Notes under the pieces: generated by a model
What the model saw: the letters and a program-made list of their open reading frames with translations, nothing else
Database searches by the model: none
Told to the model about the DNA's origin: nothing
DNA from: Chitinophagaceae bacterium
Lineage (GTDB): Bacteria > Bacteroidota > Bacteroidia > Chitinophagales > Chitinophagaceae
NCBI GenBank assembly: GCA_003489485.1
Contig: DNMB01000096.1
Coordinates: forward strand, 1-10,043
Length of the DNA: 10,043 bases
Direction of reading: 5' to 3'
Part shown: piece by piece, positions 1 through 7,828 of the stretch
Numbering within the stretch: position 1 is the stretch's first letter
Layout of the letters: every line of letters begins with the position of its first letter
Made by a program: the position numbers and the translations under genes

Positions 1-1063
1 CCGCATTGCTCACTCCTACCAACCTATCCAAATGTAGTTGACCGGTTGGGTTGACGGCTGTAGGATAAACGTCCCAGAGAAAAGACGAAAAAAGGTCCTT
101 TATGGTCTTTATCAGCAAAAAACCAAACGGCAGGGGATCGAACGATCTTATATCGCTCACAGAAAAATCAAGTCCATAACAACGCTCATTAAAATAGCGT
201 GCGGTGGTAGAGACAAGGTCGGTTTCGTGATAGGAAATGCCCGGTGCACTTGATAAAAGTAAGTTACTGCGCAATTGTTTGGGAATAAGCCAAGGCGCTG
301 CCACCAATGAAAAGGCATTGTCAGTACCGCGACCCTCATGCAAGTTGGCGGCCTCAAGCAAACAGGTGCCCGGATAAAACAAGATATTCTCAAAACGCTG
401 CAAAGCAGGTGAGGGAGGGGTAAATATCCATCCGGTATCTGTAAAGAAATAATGCCGATGCCAGTTTTCGCAACAAATCACTTCAAGTGCACAACCGATC
501 TTTTTTTCAACATTAAAATAGTTGGCTAACTCTCCCAAGGTGCAACTATGTCTAATGGGAATGCTCCAGCGGCCAATGAAGGAGCCGCATTTTTCTTCGT
601 CCAAAAAGGGTCCCGACGCAAGAGATAGCAGACCGGATAGTGGATTGGGCCTGTCAAGAACAAGCAATTTCGTGCCATTCAATGCACAGACCTCCAAGCA
701 ATAGGTCAGGGTCCAGAGATAGGTATAAAAGCGTGACCCTGCATCAGGAATATCAAAAAGTAAAAGATCAAGGTCGGAGAGATCCGCGACACTGGGGGCG
801 AGCTTTTCTCCATACAAACTAATTACAGGAAGACGGGTAAGCGGGTCCTGCTGATCTTGCATAGGGGCGCCGTCGGCTCCTGTGGCGGTCAGCCCATGTT
901 CGGGCGAAAAGATCTTTATTAAATTAAAGCCCGCATCATGCAATGCCTTTCGGGAGGGAACGCCCCGAGAAGTAAGAGCCGCATCATTGGTCAGCAACCC
1001 GATTCGCTTTTTTTTCCACGACGGTGTTGTAGCTAAAACTATATCGATCCCGGCTTTGACCAT
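1..1063 (-). CDS. namZ: Exo-beta-N-acetylmuramidase NamZ-like protein (DUF1343), C-terminus cut by window edge
   Basis: The minus-strand frame is open from an ATG at 1063 to the window edge, giving 354 residues without a stop; I translated it codon by codon and found no frameshift. Family landmarks occur in the usual order: GLLTN (residues 22-26), SPEHG (53-57), a DIPDAGSRFYTY stretch, VLDRPNP (135-141), TLGELANYF and NLHEGRGT (240-247). These identify DUF1343, whose characterised member NamZ (GH171) removes terminal MurNAc from peptidoglycan fragments in cell-wall recycling. Glu55 in PEHG is a plausible catalytic acid by analogy, not proven here. Family members are about 400 residues, so only a short C-terminal piece should be missing. 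The protein starts directly with MVKAGIDIVLATTP and has no signal peptide; an in-frame stop lies only eight codons upstream of the ATG, so little extension is possible. It is divergent from the gamma-glutamyltransferase-like gene. Confidence 0.9.
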   Translation of the reverse strand, partial: MVKAGIDIVLATTPSWKKKRIGLLTNDAALTSRGVPSRKALHDAGFNLIKIFSPEHGLTATGADGAPMQDQQDPLTRLPVISLYGEKLAPSVADLSDLDLLLFDIPDAGSRFYTYLWTLTYCLEVCALNGTKLLVLDRPNPLSGLLSLASGPFLDEEKCGSFIGRWSIPIRHSCTLGELANYFNVEKKIGCALEVICCENWHRHYFFTDTGWIFTPPSPALQRFENILFYPGTCLLEAANLHEGRGTDNAFSLVAAPWLIPKQLRSNLLLSSAPGISYHETDLVSTTARYFNERCYGLDFSVSDIRSFDPLPFGFLLIKTIKDLFSSFLWDVYPTAVNPTGQLHLDRLVGVSNA

Positions 1064-1088
1064 ACTACAGAATAAGCGCAATAGATAT

Positions 1089-1096
1089 TACATTTG
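1089..1096 (+). promoter_or_regulatory. Putative Bacteroidota -7 box (TACATTTG) for the gamma-glutamyltransferase-like gene
   Basis: TACATTTG matches the Bacteroidota sigma-70 -7 consensus TAnnTTTG exactly and lies 21 bases before the ATG at 1118, in the 54-base region between two divergent genes. Transcription would start near 1100-1103, leaving a leader of about 15 bases. A good TTTG -33 element is not seen at the expected spacing (around 1066-1070), so this is a moderate call. The box also covers the TTG at 1094, which argues against that codon as the translation start. Confidence 0.4.
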
Positions 1097-1117
1097 AATA
1101 TAGACAAGTTATCTGCC

Positions 1118-3004
1118 ATGAAAAAATTCTTCTCCCTACTGTTCCTTGGTCTGTCGATCGCTGCGGTAAAGGCCCAGCAAACGCAAAAACCTCCCCTACA
1201 TGCAAAAAACTGGATGGCCATTACCGGAAAACCGTTGGCGGCCACTGCGGGAGCTACTCTTTTTCAGCAAGGAGGAAACGCTGTGGATGCCGCTTGTGCC
1301 ATGCTGGCGGCCACTTGTACCATGTGGGATGTGCTCAGCTGGGGAGGCGAGACGCAGGCGCTGATCTATAATCCCACGACAAAAAAAGTAATTGCGCTCA
1401 ATGCGATGGGTGTTGCTCCCACGGGTGCAACAGCAGCCTTTTTTAAATCAAAAGGGTATGAATTTCCTCCCGAGTACGGACCACTGGCAGCAACAACGCC
1501 GGGTACTCCGGGCGGAATCTGTTACATGCTGGCAGAATATGGTACCAAAAGTTTGCGCGAAGTACTAACCCCGGCTATGGAACTGGCCGCAGGCTATCCG
1601 ATCGATGCGCAAACGGCCAATAGCATTGAGCGAAACAAACAACGCATTAAGGATTGGCCCTATAGTAAAAATGTTTTGCTACCTCATCTCGGACAACAAC
1701 GCGAAGCGCCGCGAGCCGGAGAGATCTTCGTTCAGCAAGAGCTACTGGCAACGCTCACCAAAATGATAGAGGCCGAGCAAAAGGCATTAAAAAAAGGGGC
1801 TTCACGAAAAGAAGCCATCATGGCGGCCTACGACCGTTTTTACAAAGGCGATATTGCCGACGAGTTTGTAAGGGGTTGTCAAGAACAAGGAGGGCTCATT
1901 ACCAAAAACGATCTGGCCAACTGGACGCCCAAGTGGGAAGAGCCGATGATGGTGAATTACAAAGGAATTGAAGTTTATAAACTGCAGCAGTGGACACAAG
2001 GTCCGGTCATGCTACAGGCGCTCAACATTCTCGAAAATTTTGACCTCAAAAAAATGGGCTATAACAGTGCCGAGTACATTCATACGCTTTATCAGACGAT
2101 GAACATGGCATTTGCCGACCGCGATTTTTATTATGGTGATCCCGCCTTTGCACCGAGCGAGCCCATGCGAGGATTGCTTAGCAAAGAATATGCAAAACAA
2201 CGAGCTGGTCAACTGAACAAGCTTAGCAATGATCCGCTGGTGGGTCCGGGCGATCCTTATCCCTTTCAGCAAGAAAAAAATCCCTTTGCGTTACTGTTAC
2301 AAAAAAGGGCCTTTGACCTGAACGACAGCAGCGCGCGCAATTTTGTGCCTGCTCACGACAGTGGCTCCATTGCCCTGGCTACAACCGAATACCAAGACAG
2401 ACTATGGCGGGGAACCACATCGGTAGAAGCAGCCGATAAAGAAGGATGGGTCGTATCCATTACTCCCAGCGGCGGATGGATTCCGGCCGTGATCGCCGGT
2501 CATACGGGCGTCGGAATGAGTCAACGCTTGCAGAGCTTTGTGCTAGATTCTGTATTGAACCCGTTTAACGTGGTGGCCCCTGGCAAAAGGCCAAGGGTTA
2601 CGCTTACGCCAAGTTTTGCGCTTAAGGATGGCAAACCCTTTTTATCGTTTGCGGTACAAGGCGGCGATACGCAAGATCAAAACCTGTTGCAGTTTTTTTT
2701 AAATATGGTTGAGTTTAACATGACGGTACAACAAGCCTGCGAAGCTGCCAATATCAACAGTAACCAGCTCTGGCTATCGCTGGGCGGCAACGCTATTAAA
2801 GAAAGAAGGCCTAAGCCGGGTAATATTTTGCTGCACGACAAAACGCCAGAAGCGGTTCGCAATGCACTGCAAAAAATGGGATACAAGATCAGCTACGACG
2901 ATCGCACCTCTGGACCTATCAATGCCATCTTTTTTGATTGGAAACACGGTTCGCTGTGGGGCGGGTCGAGTAATCACGGAGAAGACTATGGAATAGGCTG
3001 GTAG
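1118..3004 (+). CDS. Secreted gamma-glutamyltransferase-family Ntn hydrolase
   Basis: This 628-residue protein belongs to the gamma-glutamyltranspeptidase family (PF01019), autoprocessing Ntn hydrolases that cleave or transfer gamma-glutamyl or related acyl groups. The ATG at 1118 is preferred over a TTG at 1094 because it opens a clean signal peptide (MKKFFSLLFLGLSIAAVKA, then QQ), so the enzyme is probably periplasmic. Family landmarks are GGNAVDAA (residues 52-59), TTPGTPGG (126-133), the processing site RGTT with Thr433 predicted as first residue of the small subunit and nucleophile, PGKRPRVTLTP, and a GG pair at 515-516 in VQGGDTQ. Where true glutamyl transpeptidases have an Arg in a DFRExAP-like motif that binds the glutamate carboxylate, this protein has NAMGVAP (95-101), and the motif after the catalytic Thr is TTSVEAADK, not TTHYSVVDK. 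It therefore fits the YwrD/cephalosporin-acylase-like branch, and the substrate is uncertain. Confidence 0.88.
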   Translation: MKKFFSLLFLGLSIAAVKAQQTQKPPLHAKNWMAITGKPLAATAGATLFQQGGNAVDAACAMLAATCTMWDVLSWGGETQALIYNPTTKKVIALNAMGVAPTGATAAFFKSKGYEFPPEYGPLAATTPGTPGGICYMLAEYGTKSLREVLTPAMELAAGYPIDAQTANSIERNKQRIKDWPYSKNVLLPHLGQQREAPRAGEIFVQQELLATLTKMIEAEQKALKKGASRKEAIMAAYDRFYKGDIADEFVRGCQEQGGLITKNDLANWTPKWEEPMMVNYKGIEVYKLQQWTQGPVMLQALNILENFDLKKMGYNSAEYIHTLYQTMNMAFADRDFYYGDPAFAPSEPMRGLLSKEYAKQRAGQLNKLSNDPLVGPGDPYPFQQEKNPFALLLQKRAFDLNDSSARNFVPAHDSGSIALATTEYQDRLWRGTTSVEAADKEGWVVSITPSGGWIPAVIAGHTGVGMSQRLQSFVLDSVLNPFNVVAPGKRPRVTLTPSFALKDGKPFLSFAVQGGDTQDQNLLQFFLNMVEFNMTVQQACEAANINSNQLWLSLGGNAIKERRPKPGNILLHDKTPEAVRNALQKMGYKISYDDRTSGPINAIFFDWKHGSLWGGSSNHGEDYGIGW

Positions 3005-3022
3005 TGGTCGATTTGGACCGCT
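3003..3022 (+). terminator. Small hairpin just after the gamma-glutamyltransferase-like gene
   Basis: AGTGGTC and GACCGCT form a 7-bp stem with one G-U pair around a 6-base loop, beginning inside the stop codon of the upstream gene. No T run follows, so it does not look like a canonical intrinsic terminator. It may attenuate read-through into the next gene or be chance. Confidence 0.2.
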
Positions 3023-3078
3023 AAGCCCGCCTATGGTCCTCTGTTATAGAAACTTTAGCTGGTTACAAAAGATTAGTT

Positions 3079-3086
3079 GAATTTTG
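3079..3086 (+). promoter_or_regulatory. Putative -7 box (GAATTTTG) almost touching the DUF5916 start codon
   Basis: GAATTTTG matches TAnnTTTG at seven of eight positions, and CTTTAG near 3054-3059 is a weak -33 candidate at roughly the right spacing. The ATG at 3095 lies only eight bases beyond the box, so transcription from here would give a leader of a few bases or none. This is inferred from spacing only. Confidence 0.3.
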
Positions 3087-3094
3087 CGCCTGCA

Positions 3095-5563
3095 ATGAAG
3101 CAACTCCTTTGTCTGGCTCTTTTTTGTTGGTCGCTTGCTCTTTGGTCCCAATCGCCAACGCAGCAACCCCTAAAAAATATCACCGCCATCCGCACTGCGG
3201 TAGCCCCCAAAATAGATGGTCTGCTCAAAGACAGCGTTTGGCTACAAGCACAACCCGCTTCGGATTTTATTATCAACTCGCCCAACTACGGGCAACCCGC
3301 GTCGCTTCGCACCGAGGTTTGGTTGCTCTATGACGATGAGGCCATGTATGTGGCGGCTAAAAATTATGACAATCCCGCATCGATCAGAAAACAACTTACG
3401 GCTCGCGATGGTGAACAACGACAAGACGTCGACTATTTTTCTTTTTTTGTAGATACCTATAACGACAACCAAAACGGATTTCAGTTTGTGGTAACAAGCC
3501 GTAACGTTCAGTCGGATGCCAGAATTTCGCCCGCAATACAATCGATGTTCGGCCTACCCAGCGATTATAGCTGGGACGCTGTATGGGAAAGTAATGTAGC
3601 GATTACCTCAGACGGCTGGACGCTAGAAATGCGCATTCCCTATATATCACTTCGTTTTTCTAAAAGCGAGCAGCAGCGCTGGGGCATCAATTTTCAGCGG
3701 TTTAGCAGAAAGCAAAACGAAAGCAGTTTCTGGAATCCGGTCGATCCCAACATTGCAGGGTTTGTTAATCAGTTTGGCGATCTACTTGGTGTAAGCAATA
3801 TAGAACCCGCACTTCGCCTTTCTTTTTTACCCTATGTAACCTCCGGCTTCAGAAATACGCCTACTACGCGTGGCGTAGTAAAGGAATGGCTTCGCAACGG
3901 CGGGATGGATGTAAAGTGGGGGGTCAATGAAAGCTTTACGTTCGACGCAACGCTGGTACCCGATTTTGGGCAAGTAATTTCTGATAATGTGATCTTGAAC
4001 CTTTCTCCATTCGAGGTGCGCTTTCAAGAGAACAGACCCTTTTTTACAGAAGGGACCGAACTGTTTAATAAGGCCGGTCTTTTTTATAGTCGTCGTATCG
4101 GTTTGACTCCCTCCGGATACTGGCAGGTAAAAAATCGAGTAGCGGCTGACCCTACCTTAGAAATCGTCAAAAACCCTGGCATTACGCAACTGATCAATGC
4201 ATCGAAGTTCTCCGGAAGAAACAAAAACAATCTGGGCATTGGTGTATTTAATGCGGTGAGCGCCCCCATGGTCGCCTCTATTCTGAATAAAACCACGGGC
4301 AGCACCGAAAAAATAGAGACCGAACCCCTTACCAATTACAGTCTGGTCGTGATTGACCAAGCTCTCAAGGGCAGATCGTCTGTGACCTTTACCAACACCA
4401 ACGTAATGCGTAGTGGGCTCGCAAGGGATGCGAATGTTTCTGCCCTCGACTTTGCCCTTTACGATAAAAACAACAACTACGCCATTATTGGGACCGGGCG
4501 CTATAGTAAAATTATGGGGGCGAATCCCTATGATGGGTTCAACACCACACTTAGCCTTCGAAAAGTAAGCGGCAAGATCCAGTTCAACGCTACCAACAAC
4601 ATCGAGTCAGATCGCTATGATCCCAACGATTTGGGCTTTTTACAAGCGCCCAACGAAGTAACGACTACCGCACAGGTTAGCTATAATCAGTTTACGCCCA
4701 CCAAGAATTTTTTGAGTTATCGCTATATGCTTCGTGTTACCAACCGCCAGCTTTACAAACCTTTCGTATGGCAAGAGGTACAAATAGGGGCCACTATCTT
4801 TCATTTCTTCAAGAACTTTTGGGACCTCTCGCTCAACTACGAATCAAAGCCGGCCTGGCAGCACGACTATTTCGAGTTGCGCACCCCGGGGCGGATGATC
4901 CGAATGATGCCTTGGCATTATGTTGGCTTCAATGGAAGCACCGACAGCAGAAAGAGGTTGTATGCAGGGTTTAAGGCGGGGTTGGCACAATCCCCTTCTT
5001 TTGGCGATGCAGAATACATTAACTACGAACTATCGCTTCGCTTCCGGTTCAACGACCGTCTTAGCATAGAGTGGTCTGGTGCGGGCAGCACCGATAATGG
5101 CAATGTGGGATATGCTTTTAGAAGAGAGGCCAATGGCGATCCCATTGTCGGGTGGAGAGATGTAAAACAGTTTACCACGCTGGTATCGGGTCTTTATAAT
5201 TTTACCCCCCGCATGTTTTTAACACTTCGTGCCAGACATTACTGGAGCGGTGTGAAATATGAAAAGTATTTTAATGTGGATGCAAATGGTTATTGGATTG
5301 ACCGTGCATTCATTGCTGGCAATGACAATAATTACAACGCCTATAATCTTGACCTCTTCTACACGTGGGATTTTATGTACGGAAGCCGCTTGATCGTTGG
5401 TTGGAAGAACTGGATGCCCCTTGACCGATCCATCGATGGAATCCGCTTTAGCAAGTACGGACAAAATCTGGCCGAGGTGTTTCGTATGCCACAGGGCAAA
5501 GAGTTGACTGCCCGTCTTATTTACTTTCTCGACTACCAAAAACTCAAGCGAAACAGAAGCTAG
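3095..5563 (+). CDS. CBM9-like domain plus DUF5916 secreted protein, probable outer-membrane beta barrel
   Basis: This 822-residue protein begins with a signal peptide (MKQLLCLALFCWSLALWSQS). I chose the ATG at 3095 over the in-frame TTG at 3077 because it places the signal peptide at the very N-terminus. Residues about 31-235 are a carbohydrate-binding family 9-like domain, starting with the typical PKIDGLLKDSVW motif (39-49) and running through YVAAKNYD, DYFSFFVDTYND, NGFQFVVTSRNVQSDA and EMRIPYISLRF. From about residue 240 to the end it matches DUF5916, with EVRFQENRPFFTEGTELF, FYSRRIG and then many alternating aromatic/polar strands, as in an outer-membrane barrel; the last stretch, ARLIYFLDYQKL, is barrel-like. 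The family's exact function is unknown; a role in binding or passage of an extracellular ligand is an inference. There is no TonB plug domain. The length is normal for the family and no frame break is seen. Confidence 0.87.
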   Translation: MKQLLCLALFCWSLALWSQSPTQQPLKNITAIRTAVAPKIDGLLKDSVWLQAQPASDFIINSPNYGQPASLRTEVWLLYDDEAMYVAAKNYDNPASIRKQLTARDGEQRQDVDYFSFFVDTYNDNQNGFQFVVTSRNVQSDARISPAIQSMFGLPSDYSWDAVWESNVAITSDGWTLEMRIPYISLRFSKSEQQRWGINFQRFSRKQNESSFWNPVDPNIAGFVNQFGDLLGVSNIEPALRLSFLPYVTSGFRNTPTTRGVVKEWLRNGGMDVKWGVNESFTFDATLVPDFGQVISDNVILNLSPFEVRFQENRPFFTEGTELFNKAGLFYSRRIGLTPSGYWQVKNRVAADPTLEIVKNPGITQLINASKFSGRNKNNLGIGVFNAVSAPMVASILNKTTGSTEKIETEPLTNYSLVVIDQALKGRSSVTFTNTNVMRSGLARDANVSALDFALYDKNNNYAIIGTGRYSKIMGANPYDGFNTTLSLRKVSGKIQFNATNNIESDRYDPNDLGFLQAPNEVTTTAQVSYNQFTPTKNFLSYRYMLRVTNRQLYKPFVWQEVQIGATIFHFFKNFWDLSLNYESKPAWQHDYFELRTPGRMIRMMPWHYVGFNGSTDSRKRLYAGFKAGLAQSPSFGDAEYINYELSLRFRFNDRLSIEWSGAGSTDNGNVGYAFRREANGDPIVGWRDVKQFTTLVSGLYNFTPRMFLTLRARHYWSGVKYEKYFNVDANGYWIDRAFIAGNDNNYNAYNLDLFYTWDFMYGSRLIVGWKNWMPLDRSIDGIRFSKYGQNLAEVFRMPQGKELTARLIYFLDYQKLKRNRS

Positions 5564-5572
5564 CGAATTTCG

Positions 5573-5580
5573 TACCTTTA
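5573..5580 (+). promoter_or_regulatory. Putative -7 box (TACCTTTA) ahead of the DUF6671-pyrC-sbtA cluster
   Basis: TACCTTTA matches TAnnTTTG at seven of eight positions and lies in the 33-base gap after the DUF5916 gene, 16 bases before the TTG start at 5597. It would place a transcription start near 5585-5588 and serve the three following genes. No convincing -33 element is visible. Confidence 0.3.
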
Positions 5581-5596
5581 CAGCCGAGTTTCGATA

Positions 5597-6460
5597 TTGT
5601 TTTCTCCATTAAATCAAGACATCTTGTTTACGGGTCGCAGACTCTTGGTCGCCACCAAACACAAAAAAGAGATGGTGCTGTCGCCGCTGCTCGAAGAAGC
5701 GCTCGCTGTGCAATGTTTTACTGATGACCGGCTTGATACTGATTTACTGGGCACCTTTACCGGAGAAGTTGAGCGCATTGACGATCCGCTAACTACCGCC
5801 CGAAAAAAAATTGAGCGGGGCATGGAGCTGACCGGTTGCGACCTGGCCGTAGCCTCCGAAGGATCTTTTGGACCACACCCATCGCTTGTATTTGTTCCTG
5901 CCAACGACGAGTTGGTCTTATTCATTGATAAAAAGAATAATATAGAGGCAATAGGGCGATCTCTTAGCACAGAGACGAATTTTAGCGGATGCCTTGTTAG
6001 CAACCTAGATGAGCTGCGCGAATTTGCAAGAAGGGTGCAATTTCCCTCACATGCCCTTATTGTTCGTGAATCGGAAAAGGGCACGTCCCATATCAGCAAA
6101 GGGATTTCTTCTTGGAAACAACTAGAAGATCGTTGTAACGAGTTATTCGAAAAACGGGGACAGGCTTATGTAGAGACCGATATGCGTGCATTGTATAACC
6201 CCAGCCGAATGAAAGTAATTGGCAAGGCCGCCGAACAGCTGATCGCAAAGCTTTGTTCGCACTGCCCCCAATGCAACTTTCCCGGATTTGCGGTGACCGA
6301 TGTGTTGGCTGGACTACCTTGTCAACTTTGTGAGATGCCCACCCGATCGACCCTTTCTTATATTTACCGTTGTCAACACTGCTCGTTTACCAAAAAAGAG
6401 CAGTTCCCCAACGGAAAACAAATGGAAGATCCCATGTACTGTGATCATTGTAATCCATAA
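5597..6460 (+). CDS. DUF6671 protein with C-terminal double zinc ribbon
   Basis: I recognise this 287-residue protein as DUF6671, a family of unknown biochemical function. The N-terminal part has the family core: FTGRRLLVATKHKKE (11-25), LDTDLLGTFTGE (46-57), LAVASEGSFGPHP (83-95) and ETDMRALYNPSRMKVI (193-208). The C-terminal 70 residues carry four CxxC pairs (C223/C226, C242/C245, C259/C262, C282/C285), enough for two zinc ribbons. The start is a TTG at 5597: no ATG precedes the conserved core, and the first in-frame ATG (residue 26) would delete FTGRRLLVATKH. The preceding gene's stop is in the same frame, so the maximum extension is 11 codons. Only two bases separate its stop from the pyrC ATG, so it is almost surely cotranscribed with pyrC. 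No signal peptide or membrane segment is seen, so it is probably cytoplasmic. Confidence 0.8.
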   Translation: MFSPLNQDILFTGRRLLVATKHKKEMVLSPLLEEALAVQCFTDDRLDTDLLGTFTGEVERIDDPLTTARKKIERGMELTGCDLAVASEGSFGPHPSLVFVPANDELVLFIDKKNNIEAIGRSLSTETNFSGCLVSNLDELREFARRVQFPSHALIVRESEKGTSHISKGISSWKQLEDRCNELFEKRGQAYVETDMRALYNPSRMKVIGKAAEQLIAKLCSHCPQCNFPGFAVTDVLAGLPCQLCEMPTRSTLSYIYRCQHCSFTKKEQFPNGKQMEDPMYCDHCNP

Positions 6461-6462
6461 CT

Positions 6463-7818
6463 ATGAGCCATATTCTTATAAAAAACGCGCGCATCATTAA
6501 CGAAGGCCTCGACTTTGCTGGTGATGTACATATTCAAGATCAGCGTATCGCTAAAATTGATCGTCAAATTGCACTCGACCCGCAACTGCGCTATCAAGAA
6601 ATTGATGCGGCGGGGGCTGTGCTCATGCCCGGCGTTATCGATGCACATGTTCATTTCAGAGAACCCGGATTAACGTACAAAGGAGACATTGCCTCCGAAT
6701 CGCGCGCGGCCGTGGCGGGGGGCACCACCTCCTTTATGGATATGCCCAACACCATTCCCAATACAGTAACGGTAGCGGCGCTCGAGGAGAAGTATAGATT
6801 GGCGGCCAACACTTCGGTGGCCAATTATTCATTTTTTATGGGGCTCACCCGCGACAACCTCGAAGAAGCCTTAAAGGTTGGTACCGAAAACGTCTGTGGC
6901 CTCACAGACGACGGATTATATTTCGATGAAAACCATTCTCTGCTTTGTAACAATCATCCTTATCTGGAAAAACTTTTTTCCAGAACAGGGCACCTGGTGG
7001 CGCTGCATTCTGAGGATGAGGCTATCATGGCCGAGAACTATAACAGCGCAAGAGAGGCGTTCGGCGAAAATATTCCACCGCACTATCATAGTATAATCCG
7101 AGACGAACGCGCCTGTGTATCTTCTACCAAAAGTCTTATTGCGCTGTCCAATAAATTCAACAACCGTTTACACGTTCTGCACGTATCGACGGGGGCCGAG
7201 TCGCTGTTATTCGACCATCAGGCGGCCACAGCGGCAAAAAGAATTACATCGGAGGTGTGCGTACACCACCTGATATTTACGACCGACGACTATGAAAGGC
7301 TGGGCAATAAGATCAAGTGGAACCCGTCGGTCAAGCCAAAAGGCAATCCGGATGTTTTGTTGCAGAGCCTATTAGATAACCATATCGATATGGTCGCCAC
7401 CGATCATGCGCCACATGGCTGGAGCGAAAAACAAGGCCTCTATGACCAGGTCAAACCGGGTGGGCCGATGATACAGCACTCCCTGCTCATGCTGCTGGAA
7501 TTTGTTCACGACAATAAGCTCACCCTTCCGCAGGTCGTATCGAAAACCAGCCACCAAGTGGCCGAAGTGTATAAAATAAAAGAGCGGGGTTATATCAGAG
7601 AGGGTTATTTTGCAGACCTGGTACTGGTCGATCTGAATAGCCCCTGGAAGATCACCGACGAAAACTTGCGTTACAAGTGTGGCTGGTCTCCACTTAGTGG
7701 CAACACGGTAAGAAGCAAGATCAGATCCGTGCTGGTTAATGGACATCTCGTGTTTAGTGAAAACAATATCAGCGAAGAAAAAAAGGGTATGCGGTTAACA
7801 TTTAGTAAGCTTCGATAA
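6463..7818 (+). CDS. pyrC: Dihydroorotase with Asp (TDDG) in place of the carboxylated lysine
   Basis: This 451-residue amidohydrolase catalyses the reversible cyclisation of N-carbamoyl-aspartate to dihydroorotate in de novo pyrimidine synthesis. Visible metal-site motifs are DAHVHFREPG (His62, His64), ALHSEDE (His182), HVLHVST (His240) and ATDHAPH (Asp314). FREPGL is the usual Arg-bearing substrate motif next to the HxH. The C-terminal GYIREGYFADLVLVD and KCGWSPLSG match Bacteroidota dihydroorotases. In that group the next strand usually reads like CGxKxFMGSSTGNMLVD, with Lys carboxylated to bridge the metals; here it is CGLTDDGLYF (145-154), as in class I enzymes of Bacillus and Aquifex, where an Asp of TDDG serves as ligand. 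All other ligands are intact, so activity is expected. The start ATG lies two bases after the DUF6671 stop, and the permease begins ten bases downstream. Allantoinase is a less likely alternative because of the close fit to pyrC. Confidence 0.92.
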   Translation: MSHILIKNARIINEGLDFAGDVHIQDQRIAKIDRQIALDPQLRYQEIDAAGAVLMPGVIDAHVHFREPGLTYKGDIASESRAAVAGGTTSFMDMPNTIPNTVTVAALEEKYRLAANTSVANYSFFMGLTRDNLEEALKVGTENVCGLTDDGLYFDENHSLLCNNHPYLEKLFSRTGHLVALHSEDEAIMAENYNSAREAFGENIPPHYHSIIRDERACVSSTKSLIALSNKFNNRLHVLHVSTGAESLLFDHQAATAAKRITSEVCVHHLIFTTDDYERLGNKIKWNPSVKPKGNPDVLLQSLLDNHIDMVATDHAPHGWSEKQGLYDQVKPGGPMIQHSLLMLLEFVHDNKLTLPQVVSKTSHQVAEVYKIKERGYIREGYFADLVLVDLNSPWKITDENLRYKCGWSPLSGNTVRSKIRSVLVNGHLVFSENNISEEKKGMRLTFSKLR

Positions 7819-7828
7819 ATTTTATCTA

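Noticed and set aside
38..822. Short plus-strand reading frames (38-253, 522-704, 640-822) that could look like small genes
   Set aside because: They lie opposite the namZ frame, which is open throughout and carries conserved motifs in order.
1094..1117. TTG at 1094 as the start of the gamma-glutamyltransferase-like gene
   Set aside because: It would put eight polar residues before a well-formed signal peptide, and the codon lies within the probable -7 promoter box; the ATG at 1118 is better.
5614..6099. 161-codon minus-strand reading frame opposite the DUF6671 gene
   Set aside because: It has low-complexity Ser/Arg-rich composition and no recognisable motif, and it lies fully antisense to a gene with clear family motifs; it is a shadow frame.
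7372..7746. 124-codon minus-strand reading frame opposite pyrC
   Set aside because: It is fully antisense to conserved dihydroorotase sequence and has no recognisable domain.
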